64,000 nucleotides of DNA from Microbacterium terregens (GCF_039534975.1 NZ_BAAAWH010000001.1:2790001-2854000), one strand, 5' to 3'; counted from the first letter of the stretch, positions 10,301-18,674 are shown. The notes: generated from the letters alone by a model not told the origin. Numbers and translations are program-made.

Positions 10301-10978
10301 TGTCAGGTCAAGGATGAACTGCTCGACGAACACGGGCGTCTGCAACAGCGCATAGGTCTTCTTCGCGTGATCGGAGAGGTCTTGGTACAGGTCGCCCAGA
10401 AAGCGCGTGTCGAGATCGGGGTCGCTGAAGTCATGGATGAGCGTGCCCTCGGGCGTCGTCCGCCGGAAGAACGTCAGCAGACCGTCCGACGCGGTCGCCG
10501 AGATCTCGGAGTGCCACACCGCCGAGTGCGCCCGGTCGACCAACGGGGCGCCCGCGGGCAAGTCGGCGAGGGTGGCGAATGCCCGCTGCAGCCAATCGCG
10601 TGACGTCATCGTCGGCGCTGCGGCGTAGAAGGCTGCTTCGTTCTCGACCGCTCGTTCCAGCCCATCGCCGGGTGCCGCGATCCACGGCTGCGCAACGGCC
10701 CGACCATCCTTGGTTGCGCCGAGGAGCAGCCTGTTGTCCTCGCTGAACCGGATGAAGACGGTCGCGATGATCCATGCCACACCGGCTTGGGCGACCTCGC
10801 CGTTGCGCCAGTCGATCCACGCGAGTCCGGTGCGCTCCTTGGCCTGAGCCCGCTGATACTCGTCGCGTAGCCGTGCGCCCCAAACGGAGTAGCCGTCTTC
10901 GGCGCGCACGCGCAGGTCAGCCTCGAGCGCTTTGAGTTCACGCTTGAGGTCGGCAAGAAGTGCGGCTGAATCGATCAC
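7382..10978 (-). CDS. pglX: BREX-2 adenine-specific DNA methyltransferase PglX
   Basis: A 1198-residue protein read from a GTG at 10978 that overlaps the pglW stop as GTGA; a longer frame up to 11299 would lie inside pglW and is rejected. Methyltransferase motif I (DPACGSG, residues 243-249) and the catalytic motif IV (NPPY, residues 372-375) are intact, as expected for an N6-adenine enzyme. PglX supplies the BREX methylation mark that separates host from phage DNA and is also required for defence in studied systems. The long C-terminal half probably holds target recognition. I saw no long homopolymer tract of the sort that drives phase variation in some pgl loci; the longest noticed is an A6 near 9213. 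Confidence 0.95.
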   Translation of the reverse strand: MIDSAALLADLKRELKALEADLRVRAEDGYSVWGARLRDEYQRAQAKERTGLAWIDWRNGEVAQAGVAWIIATVFIRFSEDNRLLLGATKDGRAVAQPWIAAPGDGLERAVENEAAFYAAAPTMTSRDWLQRAFATLADLPAGAPLVDRAHSAVWHSEISATASDGLLTFFRRTTPEGTLIHDFSDPDLDTRFLGDLYQDLSDHAKKTYALLQTPVFVEQFILDLTLTPAIKEFGLTGLKVIDPACGSGHFLLGAFNRLMAKWSTTAPGLDKGDRAQRALDSIYGVDINPFAIAIARFRLTVAAIKAAGIPTLAAAPAFRYHLAIGDSLLGGYSPKAKLDMGDGEYFAYQAEDLQEHANILAPGQYHVVVANPPYITVKDRALNRRYREFYSTCSGTYALSVPFMELLFRLARRAEGGGAGYVGQITSNSFMKREFGKKLIQNFLSGQYTGISPDYVELSHIIDTSGAHVPGHGTPTAILVGRPRKPQSDVIRAVLGVRGEPEKPSDPANGLVWRDIVDHLELPGYGGRFVSVADVRREDFASFPWSLSGGGAAELKVAIEGASTTVLRNHLPMPIGFASFPGNDEPFFLDRAWFLRHVDSRHVGKDLVLGEYVRDWTVQGGVVALAPRQADSSPVPLDASTAWARHLWSYRMSLRSTRGFDGEVVANADGAWWAWYRWVPARYATPLSITFAFVATHNHFVLDRGGKVFKQSAPVIKLPEGATEDDHYDLLGVLNSSTACFWLKQVSHDKGNGGIGGGIADQEWERFYEFTSTKLQEFPLPAQNTTGDLARQIDELARVRGTVAPAAVVGAAGRLDLQRSKCEWLRLGREMVALQEEVDWRTYVAYGLADPALAPEVSELVPIDPNERVMDVGLARGAVPGWENTAWFERHRRAANAAGPPAQWPKWYFELWMDRYLAIQEDPSLRLLERPEYKRRWAGATWEELLADAVKTALLDQLEATDVWSDGSGRPLIRSAAQVADDLRHDERFRELLTLHTGSQDFDLTIEVGKLLVGEAVPAFAPLRYKPAGIEKFRAWQHTWELQRAEDRGEKVDIPVPPKYGQADFLRPSYWSARGKLDVPKERFLSFPGSRLADDTTELYGWARWDHAERGQAIARLANDLSRAAAPDDQVMPLVGALLELQPWLDQWHSDIDARSGVSPASAISGATTALLGRLGIGADTVLAWRPAPATRGRKKA

Positions 10979-13900
10979 GAGGTATCGGCCTTTCGGGTGA
11001 GCGCGGGGGCCGTATCGTGCAGTGCGATCGACGGAGATTCGGGTGCCGCCGCGGAGGTTGCTACGGCGACAGCATCGGGAGCGAGTTCCAGCCAACCATC
11101 GGCACCGTAGGGCATGGGCACGCCATCGAGGTCGGGCGTGCCACCCGACAGCGGGCGAGGGAGCACGAACCAGCGCGCCGCCGCGCGCTGAGTCGACATA
11201 TCCATCACGGTGTTGATCAGATCTGCCAGTCCCAAGCGTGCCAACACTGCGGTGTTGACGAAGACGGTCGGCTGCGAAAGCGCCATCAGTTCGTCCCACA
11301 CCGGGGTAATCGCAATGCGCGCAAGCTGGTGCAGGTTACGGCGGTCTTTGGCGCCGGCATCCTGAGCGTCGGCATTAAGCACCGTCTGCCACTGGATGTT
11401 CCGTTCACTGGCGGCCTTGCGCAGAGCGTCGAGAGCGACATCCGCCAGATCAACCACGCGCAGGTCGTATCCGTACGAGAGCATCGCCGTCGCCACCGAC
11501 ACCGGGCGACGCCGAGAGACAACCAGTACCAGCGCGCTACGATCGCGGACTGACGCTTGCAACCGTGCCGCGACGGCGGGGTCCCCGGCCGCGCGTCCCC
11601 ACGTCGTCGACGACCCGGTCGCGGTACCGGATGCCGCTTCAGCCGTGCGCATCGCGTACTTGCCAAGGTCGGCGCGCCACTCCAGGTACGGCATCGCTGC
11701 CCGTACCGCACTGTCGAGTGCCGGGCGGGAAGGGATGCTGTCAACCGCGGGGAAGCGCGCGCGCACCCGCTGCTCGATCGTCACGATGGCGAGTTCGCGT
11801 GTCGCGGCCGAGCGAAGTGCAAACGCAATTGCTCGCTCAGGCGAAAGCGTCGAACGATACGCCTCACCCATCGACGACATCCGTCCGCCATTCGACAGCC
11901 CGATGGCGAGTTGTGCAACGCGTGCATCACTCAACCGCAGTGGCTGGCTCGCATCCCCCCGCACCTCCTCCCGGAGCCGCGACGCCGTCACCACGTCATC
12001 TGTCGCGAGTAGCGAATCGACAGTCGCGGCGCGGTGCAGGAGCGACTCAAGGTGTGCCTCCGCATCGTCGAAACTCAGACCGGAACCGTCGTCGGGCGCG
12101 TACGCAACGACGATGCGCGTGCGGTCGGCCGCACGCTGGAAAACGAACTTAGGCTCACGGTAACGGGCATCCAGCTCGAGGATCGCCTGCACAACAGCCG
12201 TTGCGACCTTCGTACGCTTCATCTCCTCGTCGATCGTCGATCCATATTCGCGCAGCAGTTTCGCGGCGAGTTCGTCGACCGTCGCGATCCCCTCGAGGTC
12301 GCGGAGCCACCGGGCCACATCATCCGCTGCGGTCCTGAGTGTTCCGCCCTTGCGCAACCTCTTGAATCGATCTTCCGGCGACTCGCCCGGCTTGGCCGAA
12401 ATCGCGTTCAGGAACGTCTCTACGGCAGCGCGACCGGCGACCGGCGGAACTTCAGTGGTCGTATGGGCGAGCCGCTCTCGCCACTCCCTGATGCGGGAGC
12501 TGATCTCGCGACGCACCTGTTCGCCACTGCCACGGATCTGATTGATGACCATCGGGGGTACGCCGAGAAGCTCACCCACGGTCGTCGCGTTGACGCGTGC
12601 TACAACCGACAAAGCACGGGCGCTGAGTCCTGCCTCGGCGAGTGTGGTGTCAAGAGACGCGGCCCCGGCCCGAGCATCGTTCGCCTCGGCTGCATCGTCG
12701 TCGAGGATCGCGCCCACGAGCGCGGTTTCCCACGCCGCGCGCATCGCGTCGAGCGACGGATGCCGGTCCTTCGCTTCCGGAAAGAGCGCAGTCTGGAAGA
12801 AGGCCACCAGTCCGTCGGTGACACCCTTGTCGAACATGCTCGCCTGAACAATCGGGGCATCCACTGCGCTTTCTGGCGCATCCCCCGATTGCCACCAGAC
12901 CTGGTCACCCGACGCGAGCTCAAAGAGTGTCGCGGCGATTGCGAACCGCTCGGCAGCTGAGTCGTACTGGCGCCGAGTGCCAGCGCCGAGATACGGGTCG
13001 AGGTAGGGCCGCGATCCCGACCGCGTGTTCGCCAACGGCTCCTCAGAGAGGGAGAAGTCGAACAGCGTGAGGCGGGGTTTGCGGTTGCCTGGATCAGGTT
13101 TCACTGCGAGGTTCGAGGGCTTGATGTCGCGGTGGAACACTCCCCGGCCTTCGAGGTGCGCCACCATCTCGAACAGGTCGGCCCCGTAGCGCTCCAGCTG
13201 CTCGATCGTCGCGCGACCCTCGAGACGGATGCGATCGGCGAGCGTCTCGACACCAGCATCCGTCAGCAGTAGCCCTTGCCGGTTGCCGACAGGAAGCGGG
13301 CCGTCCAACCGTTTGACGATGCGGGGGTGGTCGAGTCGGTCGAGCACCGACGCCTCAGTCTGCAATCGCGCGGCCGCCGCGTCATCCTTGGCGAGTTTGA
13401 GGATGTCGCCCTCGCGCCCGGTCTCGTAGTCGAGCACTTCGAGCGCCACGCCGGTCGAACCCGCACCGCGGCGACGCGCGATCTCGAAGCGTCCGCCGAT
13501 GATCTCGCCCACCGATGCATCGAGCGGGTCTGATAGCGCAGCGACCGGCTCATCCTCGCGTGTCTCTCGACGAGCGTCCTCGAACCCCGACTGGAACTCG
13601 GCGATGTCGAGCGTGCGGTGTATTTCGTCGAAAGCCGCCGCTTGGGCGACGACCGCGGCGAGCCGATCCGAGATCTCCGGCATGACCGCGCGTGGGTCAA
13701 GACCTGAGGCACCCGATGCCACCAGGGACTCCAGCGCCGGAAGGTTCATTGCTGGCGGGCGGCCAGTCAGGACGGTGAAAGCGACAGCGCCCACGCCATA
13801 GACATCGAGCGTCTGCGCCGACGCTGGGGTGGCGTTTCGCAGAGTCTCGGGTGCGAGGTAGAGGAGGGCGGCCGAATCGACCACGCCCACGAGATCGGTG

Positions 13901-15039
13901 ATGCCCCGCGAGACGACCGTTGCGGGCGTGGTTTCGGAGTCTGGGCGTCGCGCGAGATCCCAGTCACGAATGCGCACGGCGACAGTTCCGTCGGAAGCAT
14001 CCTTCACCCGTACGCTGACCGGAGACAGTGCACGATGGGTGAGTCGCTGGCCGTGCGCGAACCGCACGAGCTCGGCAAGCTCTTGAACGATGCGCTCACG
14101 CGCGTCGAACGTCAGGTCGTCGGCGTGGCGGGTGAGGTACTCGTCGAGACTGAGTTCGTCAGCGTCATGCGCGAAGACGAGCGCGGCCCCCTCTTCGGGG
14201 GTCAACAGTTCGCGGGGACCGATGATGCCCGGATGGTCGATGCCATCCGTGAGTCTGAACTCACGTCGCGCGCGCAGATCGACCGCAGCACGCGTCTCGC
14301 GGTCCGCCCCCTTCGGGTAGGGGAACAGGCGGATGCGACGCTTGGTTCCTGCCACCGGGTGCGTGACGAGATAGTCCTGCCATCCCGGTCCATCGCCGAG
14401 CGGCTCACCGGAATCGAGCGCGTACTGGCCGATCATGCGCTGCTTCGCTCGGGGCATCAGGCCCGCGGCATCCATGAGCGCATCAATCGCCTTCGCCTGC
14501 GTTCCATCGATCGGGTGTGATGCAGTCTGGGCCAGGAGCTGGGAGAACTGAGCGTCGGCGGCGAGCCCTCTCACGCGGAAACTGTCAAGGGCCCACACAT
14601 GCTCGGCACCGAACTGGTCGAGCCTGACTTTCGAGTCACGCCCGTGCAATACAACGGCTTCGTTGACGAACGGGACCGTGTACGGCGGCGCGCCGGCCCG
14701 ATCGGCGAGATCCTTGAGAACGCTCGCCAGTCGTTTCGCCTTATCGTTCGCGAGCTTGCGCGGATTCGGGTGACGCCTGCCCGCGTGAAACCAGTCCCGC
14801 TGGTTTCCGGTGATGTCCCCGTGCCAGCCCTTGAGTTCGACGATGTATAGACCTGCACGCGTGAGAAGGAGAACATCAACCTCGTGGAGCCGACCATCGT
14901 GGTCGGTGAAGGTGACGTTCGCCCAGGCACGGGCGATCCCGTCGTCGGGGAGTAGTTCGCGAACCTTGGCGAGCGCTTCGGCCTCCTGCGCCTGCGCGGC
15001 ATCGCCCATCACGCGCCACAGTGGGGAGTCTGTCCTCAT
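10975..15039 (-). CDS. pglW: BREX-2 NERD/serine-threonine kinase PglW with an extra degenerate kinase domain
   Basis: A 1354-residue protein and the first gene of the operon. Residues about 15-130 form a NERD nuclease-related domain with a VDVLLL...YIVELKG core. Residues about 245-480 look kinase-like, but the catalytic loop reads HRALSP (near 335) and lacks the catalytic Asp, so this part looks like a pseudokinase. Residues about 513-770 form a second kinase domain: Gly-rich loop RRRGAGSTG, a candidate Lys at 548, HRDIKPSN at 636-643, and DFS instead of DFG at 661-663. A helix-hairpin-helix-like stretch follows near 800-840. PglW is the kinase of Pgl/type 2 BREX. The family role in sensing or signalling is known only in outline. 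Confidence 0.93.
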   Translation of the reverse strand: MRTDSPLWRVMGDAAQAQEAEALAKVRELLPDDGIARAWANVTFTDHDGRLHEVDVLLLTRAGLYIVELKGWHGDITGNQRDWFHAGRRHPNPRKLANDKAKRLASVLKDLADRAGAPPYTVPFVNEAVVLHGRDSKVRLDQFGAEHVWALDSFRVRGLAADAQFSQLLAQTASHPIDGTQAKAIDALMDAAGLMPRAKQRMIGQYALDSGEPLGDGPGWQDYLVTHPVAGTKRRIRLFPYPKGADRETRAAVDLRARREFRLTDGIDHPGIIGPRELLTPEEGAALVFAHDADELSLDEYLTRHADDLTFDARERIVQELAELVRFAHGQRLTHRALSPVSVRVKDASDGTVAVRIRDWDLARRPDSETTPATVVSRGITDLVGVVDSAALLYLAPETLRNATPASAQTLDVYGVGAVAFTVLTGRPPAMNLPALESLVASGASGLDPRAVMPEISDRLAAVVAQAAAFDEIHRTLDIAEFQSGFEDARRETREDEPVAALSDPLDASVGEIIGGRFEIARRRGAGSTGVALEVLDYETGREGDILKLAKDDAAAARLQTEASVLDRLDHPRIVKRLDGPLPVGNRQGLLLTDAGVETLADRIRLEGRATIEQLERYGADLFEMVAHLEGRGVFHRDIKPSNLAVKPDPGNRKPRLTLFDFSLSEEPLANTRSGSRPYLDPYLGAGTRRQYDSAAERFAIAATLFELASGDQVWWQSGDAPESAVDAPIVQASMFDKGVTDGLVAFFQTALFPEAKDRHPSLDAMRAAWETALVGAILDDDAAEANDARAGAASLDTTLAEAGLSARALSVVARVNATTVGELLGVPPMVINQIRGSGEQVRREISSRIREWRERLAHTTTEVPPVAGRAAVETFLNAISAKPGESPEDRFKRLRKGGTLRTAADDVARWLRDLEGIATVDELAAKLLREYGSTIDEEMKRTKVATAVVQAILELDARYREPKFVFQRAADRTRIVVAYAPDDGSGLSFDDAEAHLESLLHRAATVDSLLATDDVVTASRLREEVRGDASQPLRLSDARVAQLAIGLSNGGRMSSMGEAYRSTLSPERAIAFALRSAATRELAIVTIEQRVRARFPAVDSIPSRPALDSAVRAAMPYLEWRADLGKYAMRTAEAASGTATGSSTTWGRAAGDPAVAARLQASVRDRSALVLVVSRRRPVSVATAMLSYGYDLRVVDLADVALDALRKAASERNIQWQTVLNADAQDAGAKDRRNLHQLARIAITPVWDELMALSQPTVFVNTAVLARLGLADLINTVMDMSTQRAAARWFVLPRPLSGGTPDLDGVPMPYGADGWLELAPDAVAVATSAAAPESPSIALHDTAPALTRKADTS

Positions 15040-15331
15040 CCACGCCTCACTCGTCGCCGACCCGCGTCTTTGCTGAGCAGCCGCAGCAAGGCAGTAAGAA
15101 TCGAAGCGACTGCGGGTCCCTCTAGCCTATCGATCCGGCTTGACGTCCTAGGACGCAACGTGTCATAGGAACACGTAGCAGCAAGACCGCTGAACGACTC
15201 ACGGCTGGTACGGCTCGACGTGCGCGACGTGATGCGGCAACTGCGCCGGTCTTTTTTGTGGCCGGAGTTTTCGCCCTTGGAGCCAAGGCAAGGTTCGGGA
15301 CTCAGCGGTTTGGTGTCTGTCGCCGAGACGG
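15040..15331. promoter_or_regulatory. Leader/promoter region of the BREX operon
   Basis: This 292-bp gap between the nuclease-like gene and pglW holds no convincing gene. It contains a perfect 12-bp palindrome CGTCCTAGGACG at 15144-15155, followed by an imperfect dyad CGTGT-N7-ACACG at 15159-15175. Both are plausible operator sites for whatever controls the defence operon. Further left-to-right, a hairpin ending in T6 lies at 15183-15257 (listed separately). I could not pick a confident -10/-35 pair for pglW. Confidence 0.45.
15183..15257 (+). ncRNA. Possible small RNA or terminator-like hairpin opposite the pglW leader
   Basis: On the plus strand the segment begins AAGACCG (15183-15189) and ends with the complementary CGGTCTT (15247-15253) running into six T residues (15252-15257). 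A TTGACG at 15140-15145 could serve as a -35 for a short plus-strand transcript. The roughly 57-nt loop is long for a simple terminator and folds only weakly by eye. It may be a small RNA, an antisense terminator, or chance pairing. Confidence 0.25.
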
Positions 15332-15970
15332 TCACGCGAGGACGGCCGCATACGCTGGAGTGACGTCGATGCCGTCTCGCTCGGCGGTCAGCATTCGAAG
15401 CAGGTGACCGTTGACGTGGGGCGACCATCGTGACGATGCCTCGACCTGCTGCGGTGTCATCTCACGAGCCCACAACAAGCCATACGATGATGCATCCAGA
15501 ACTAGCAGAGAGGCGACGTCGAAGTCGAAAGACCGAAACACGGAGAAAACCGCACTGGGGCTGGTGCCCGGCCCGACGGTCCGCGCCTTCACCTGCACAC
15601 GTCGACCATCGCTCGCCGTAAGGTCGTAGGACTTCGCAGAGTTCGGAGCGAGTTGGCCGCCGTAAACGTCCAAAGCCACATACTCGGCGTAGTCGCCGAG
15701 CGGCGCGTTCCCAGTGCGTACGACATCCCGTGCGCGGAGTTCCGCAAGGATTGCTGCGTACCGGCCGAGGAGATCCGCGGTCGAGAACCCGGCGAGCGGC
15801 CGATCGGCTGACTTGGCCAGCTCTTGAGTCACGAGGCCTATTTGTTCGTCCGTGAGGTTCCACCTAGACACATCTGGTGGGAGGCTCCCAGAATGCGCTC
15901 GCAAGACCTCACGCACCCGCTTCGGAGAAACATCGAGCCGCTTCGCTACGTCATTTGGCGTCGTCACCAT
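15332..15970 (-). CDS. Putative PD-(D/E)XK-like nuclease domain protein next to BREX
   Basis: A 212-residue protein of unknown exact family. The N-terminus (residues 1-30, NDVAKRLDVSP...VREVLR) looks like a helix-turn-helix. The central part has a conserved-looking Glu (YAEYVALD, about residue 95), then SYDLTASDG and QVKART (about residues 113-128). This E...D...QxK layout is typical of PD-(D/E)XK nuclease folds, and DUF6998-type proteins look similar as far as I recall. It lies upstream of pglW in the same orientation, separated by 292 bp, so it is probably a separate transcription unit inside the defence island. A restriction-like or DNA-repair-like role is an inference. Confidence 0.6.
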   Translation of the reverse strand: MVTTPNDVAKRLDVSPKRVREVLRAHSGSLPPDVSRWNLTDEQIGLVTQELAKSADRPLAGFSTADLLGRYAAILAELRARDVVRTGNAPLGDYAEYVALDVYGGQLAPNSAKSYDLTASDGRRVQVKARTVGPGTSPSAVFSVFRSFDFDVASLLVLDASSYGLLWAREMTPQQVEASSRWSPHVNGHLLRMLTAERDGIDVTPAYAAVLA

Positions 15971-16009
15971 ATCGTCACGGTAGCGCTGAAAGCGTCTAAA
16001 CCGCGCTCG

Positions 16010-16798
16010 CTACACGAATCCCTCATCGACGAGCGTCGTCCGGTCTGCTGTGATCACGTAAGCGCGCCCCGAGCCGCGGACAACGCGGCTCCAACTCTCG
16101 ACGTGCAGCCGCTGCTTCACAAGCTTCACCACGAAGCCGCCATACATCCCAGGAATCGGGAACCACACCTCGTCATCACGCTCAGCGAGACACAAAACAT
16201 CGAGGTGGCGGATCTCGACGCGCGGCTCGAGTACCTCGCCGACGGCTTCCTCAACGAGCACTGCAAGGCGGCGACTCATCGCGACCGCGTCATCGGCGGA
16301 GAGCGCGACGTTGTAGATAGGCACGAGCGCATCCGCCAGCGTATCGAAGCCACGTTCACGCGCAATGTCGACGGGTCGGCGGCCAACGGAGTCTCGGAGG
16401 GAACGCCACGCGCCCCGATCCAGGAGAGCTCGGACGACATCCTCCGGAGCACCGAACCACGCCGCTTGATGAAGCGGCCCGAACCAGCTCGAGCCTGAGA
16501 CACGCCAATCATTCGCTGCAGGCGTGAACCTCATGTCGCCGTCAAGCGCCGCCAGAACTGCGGGCCAATCTCCCACCTTCGCTCTGTTCGCCAGTCGATC
16601 GCGAGCCTCGACCAAGCTCGGGTTGTAGGCGGTGCGGGGAATGAGAACACCTGGCCACTCGATTACGTCCTTCTCCGACACGATCCTCCTGAAGGTAATT
16701 CGATCCCACCGCGGAAATCTACATCCCGACGGCATCCCGGCCAGGTACGACTTGTGATCTGAAACACTCACCTTTGACGGTTGTGTGGCCCGAGTCAC
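16010..16798 (-). CDS. Ankyrin-repeat domain protein
   Basis: A 262-residue reading frame. Two ankyrin-like helical pairs are visible in the middle: GPLHQAAWFGAPEDVVRALLDRGA, whose core TPLH-like motif sits near residue 107, and SVGRRPVDIARERGFDTLADAL near 135-160. The C-terminal third contains a beta-rich region. No signal peptide or membrane segment is seen. The start is uncertain: ATG 16798 is the longest frame, while an ATG at 16735 would leave more room for a promoter facing the plus-strand gene at 16848. Ankyrin proteins mediate protein contacts; the partner here is unknown. The location 40 bp upstream of the nuclease-like gene suggests a shared transcript. Confidence 0.6.
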   Translation of the reverse strand: MTRATQPSKVSVSDHKSYLAGMPSGCRFPRWDRITFRRIVSEKDVIEWPGVLIPRTAYNPSLVEARDRLANRAKVGDWPAVLAALDGDMRFTPAANDWRVSGSSWFGPLHQAAWFGAPEDVVRALLDRGAWRSLRDSVGRRPVDIARERGFDTLADALVPIYNVALSADDAVAMSRRLAVLVEEAVGEVLEPRVEIRHLDVLCLAERDDEVWFPIPGMYGGFVVKLVKQRLHVESWSRVVRGSGRAYVITADRTTLVDEGFV

Positions 16799-16847
16799 CG
16801 TTCGGAGTGGCCGAAGGATCTAACTGAGCAACATGGAGAATGGACTC

Positions 16848-17162
16848 ATGAACGATCTCTTGTCGGTCTTCGACAGCGATGGTACCGAATCCACCGAGAA
16901 TCGGCCGCTTCTCATGACCGCGCATCAACGCGCCGAGATCAGGTCGCTCTTCGCGAAGCTGGGACTCGAAACGGCCGACCTCCAGTTCGACTTCGCCGCT
17001 GAACTAACAGGAGTGAGAATCGCGTCGGTGGGTGAGCTGGAGGCCACCACCGCTCAACGGCTCATTGAAGGCCTGCATCGCCGCATCCACAACATGGGCC
17101 GCACGACAACCGGCAACTCTTGGGATGATCGCGAAGAGGACACCTGGATCGACCGCCTCTAG
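16848..17162 (+). CDS. Small acidic hypothetical protein
   Basis: A 104-residue acidic protein of unknown function. ATG 16848 is preferred because GGAG lies 9 nt upstream (16835-16838); an ATG at 16833 lacks a well-placed site. The C-terminal half contains the pattern LTGVRIASVGELEATTAQRLIEGL, whose middle resembles the small helical module that ends several phage and mobile-element single-strand DNA-handling proteins (a tail after 'sxxELtxxeAxxLI'). That resemblance is weak. It is the only plus-strand cargo gene before the integrase, so it may belong to the mobile module. Confidence 0.55.
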   Translation: MNDLLSVFDSDGTESTENRPLLMTAHQRAEIRSLFAKLGLETADLQFDFAAELTGVRIASVGELEATTAQRLIEGLHRRIHNMGRTTTGNSWDDREEDTWIDRL

Positions 17163-17546
17163 TCTTCGGCCGCGTGGCAATCTACGCGAGTGCGTGCGTC
17201 CCCCGGTCAGCGACTGAGGCCCAGCTGCCGGAGTTCGCGTTCAGGTCTCCGGCCGCTCCGACATTCAGCCCGTAGGCGATCGGGCGCGGCGGAGTGCCGG
17301 GACCGTGAAATAGCGCAGGAACGGAGCGCAGCGGAGGACCGAGCTTATGTCGCGAAAGCCCGGAACGGAGACGCGATCGATCGCTACACTCTCGGCGTCG
17401 GAGGGACGCGCTCCTCTCCCCTAACGCAAGTTGACGACGTTCTCCGTCATCTATCCACATCTGTCGTCGACGGCGTTGACGGCGCCCAATCAGTGTCGGA
17501 CACTGGCCCGATACTGACCATCAAGCCGGCACGAGCGGAGGTCGAG
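17163..17546. other. Gene-free stretch upstream of the integrase
   Basis: No supported gene is seen in these 384 bp; the integrase frame is open through most of it but has no better start than ATG 17547. It contains the 15-bp palindrome at 17491-17505 listed separately and a TTGAC element near 17430. Confidence 0.5.
17491..17505. promoter_or_regulatory. Palindromic operator candidate before the integrase gene
   Basis: CAGTGTC-G-GACACTG is a perfect dyad with a single central base, 42 bp upstream of the integrase ATG. It is well placed to bind a dimeric regulator or to act as an arm-type site of the integrase. Function is inferred from position and symmetry only. Confidence 0.35.
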
Positions 17547-18674
17547 ATGGGCAGCATCACTTCGTACGAAACGGTGAAGGGCCGCCGCTACCGCGTTCGC
17601 TACCGCAAGCCTGATCGCACCGAAACGCAGAAGCGCGGCTTCACGACGATGCGCGAGGCGAAGCTCTACCTGTCCATGGTCACCGTGTCCAAGTCGAAGG
17701 GCGAGTACATCGATCCCGTGGCGTCGCGGGTGCCGGTCCGGATGTTCGCCGACAGCTGGCTCCGGTCGAAGCAGCCGCCGATGTCGAAGCCTTCGTACTA
17801 GACGCTTGAGCGGGCGTGGAAGAACCACGTCGCTCCAGTCTGGGCAGACAGGGAGATCTGGTCGATCCGGCGGTCTGAAGTTCAGGACTGGGTGTCAGAG
17901 CTCGCGACGGAGAAGTCGCGCACGGTCGTCCTTCGCGCGCTGGGAGTCCTCGCAGGCATCCTCGATGTCGCCATCGATGATCGTCGCCTTGCGAACAATC
18001 CGGCGCGACACATCCGCAATCTCCCTCGGAGCGGACCAGGCAAGCGCCGCGTCTATCTCTCGCACGACCAGGTGGCGACGTTGGCGGCATGCTCGGCGTA
18101 TCCGACAATGGTCCTCACCTTGGCCTACACCGGCCTGCGCTGGGGCGAGGCGACCGGGCTGCGCGTGCGGAGTGTGAATCGACTGCGTCGACGCTTCGTG
18201 ATCGAGGAGAACGCGGTGATGATCGCCTACGAGATCCACGTCGGCACGCCCAAGACCCACGAGAAGCGCTCGGTCCCTTACCCGGAGCGCCTCGCTCCGA
18301 TGATTGAACAGGCTTGCGCCGGCAAGGGCCCGGAAGGACTGCTCTTCGGCGACGGCGTCAACCACATGCGCAACTCAGGCGCACAGGGATGGTTCGCGAA
18401 CGCGGTCCGCCGCGCGCAGGCTGTGGACCCATCGATCCCGCGGCTGACGCCTCACGACCTCCGCCACACCGCCGCGTCGCTCGCCATCAGCTCGGGCGCG
18501 AACGTGAAGGCCGTGCAGCGCATGCTCGGGCACGCGTCGGCGGCCATGACGCTCGACACCTACGCCGACCTCTTCGACGACGATCTGGATGCCGTCGCAT
18601 CGCGCCTCAACGACGCAATGCCGCTCGTGGCGCTGCCGGCGGGTCCGCAGACCCGCTACCGCCAGCCGAAGTGA
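17547..18674 (+). pseudogene. Tyrosine recombinase/integrase with an in-frame amber stop
   Basis: The frame starting at ATG 17547 encodes an N-terminal AP2-like DNA-binding arm (SYETVKGRRYRVRYR) and then stops at TAG 17799-17801 (codon 85). The same frame resumes at once and runs to 18674 with a complete phage-integrase core-binding and catalytic domain: Arg in TGLRWGEA (about residue 197), HDLRHTA (about 306-312), LGHAS (about 329-333) and catalytic Tyr in LDTYADL (about 339). There is no frameshift, so this looks like a nonsense change (for example CAG to TAG) or a base error. A truncated product could start at GTG 17892. It lies 208 bp from the tRNA-Arg 3' end, the expected place for a tRNA-targeting island integrase. 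Confidence 0.85.

Noticed and set aside
7382..10978. Phase-variable homopolymer tract in pglX
   Set aside because: No run longer than about six identical bases was noticed, so slippage switching is not supported here.
1..15039. DISARM or type 1 BREX instead of type 2
   Set aside because: The NERD/kinase pglW, pglY-sized ATPase and brxD beside pglZ are the type 2 set; no drmA/B/C, brxL, brxA or brxB is seen.
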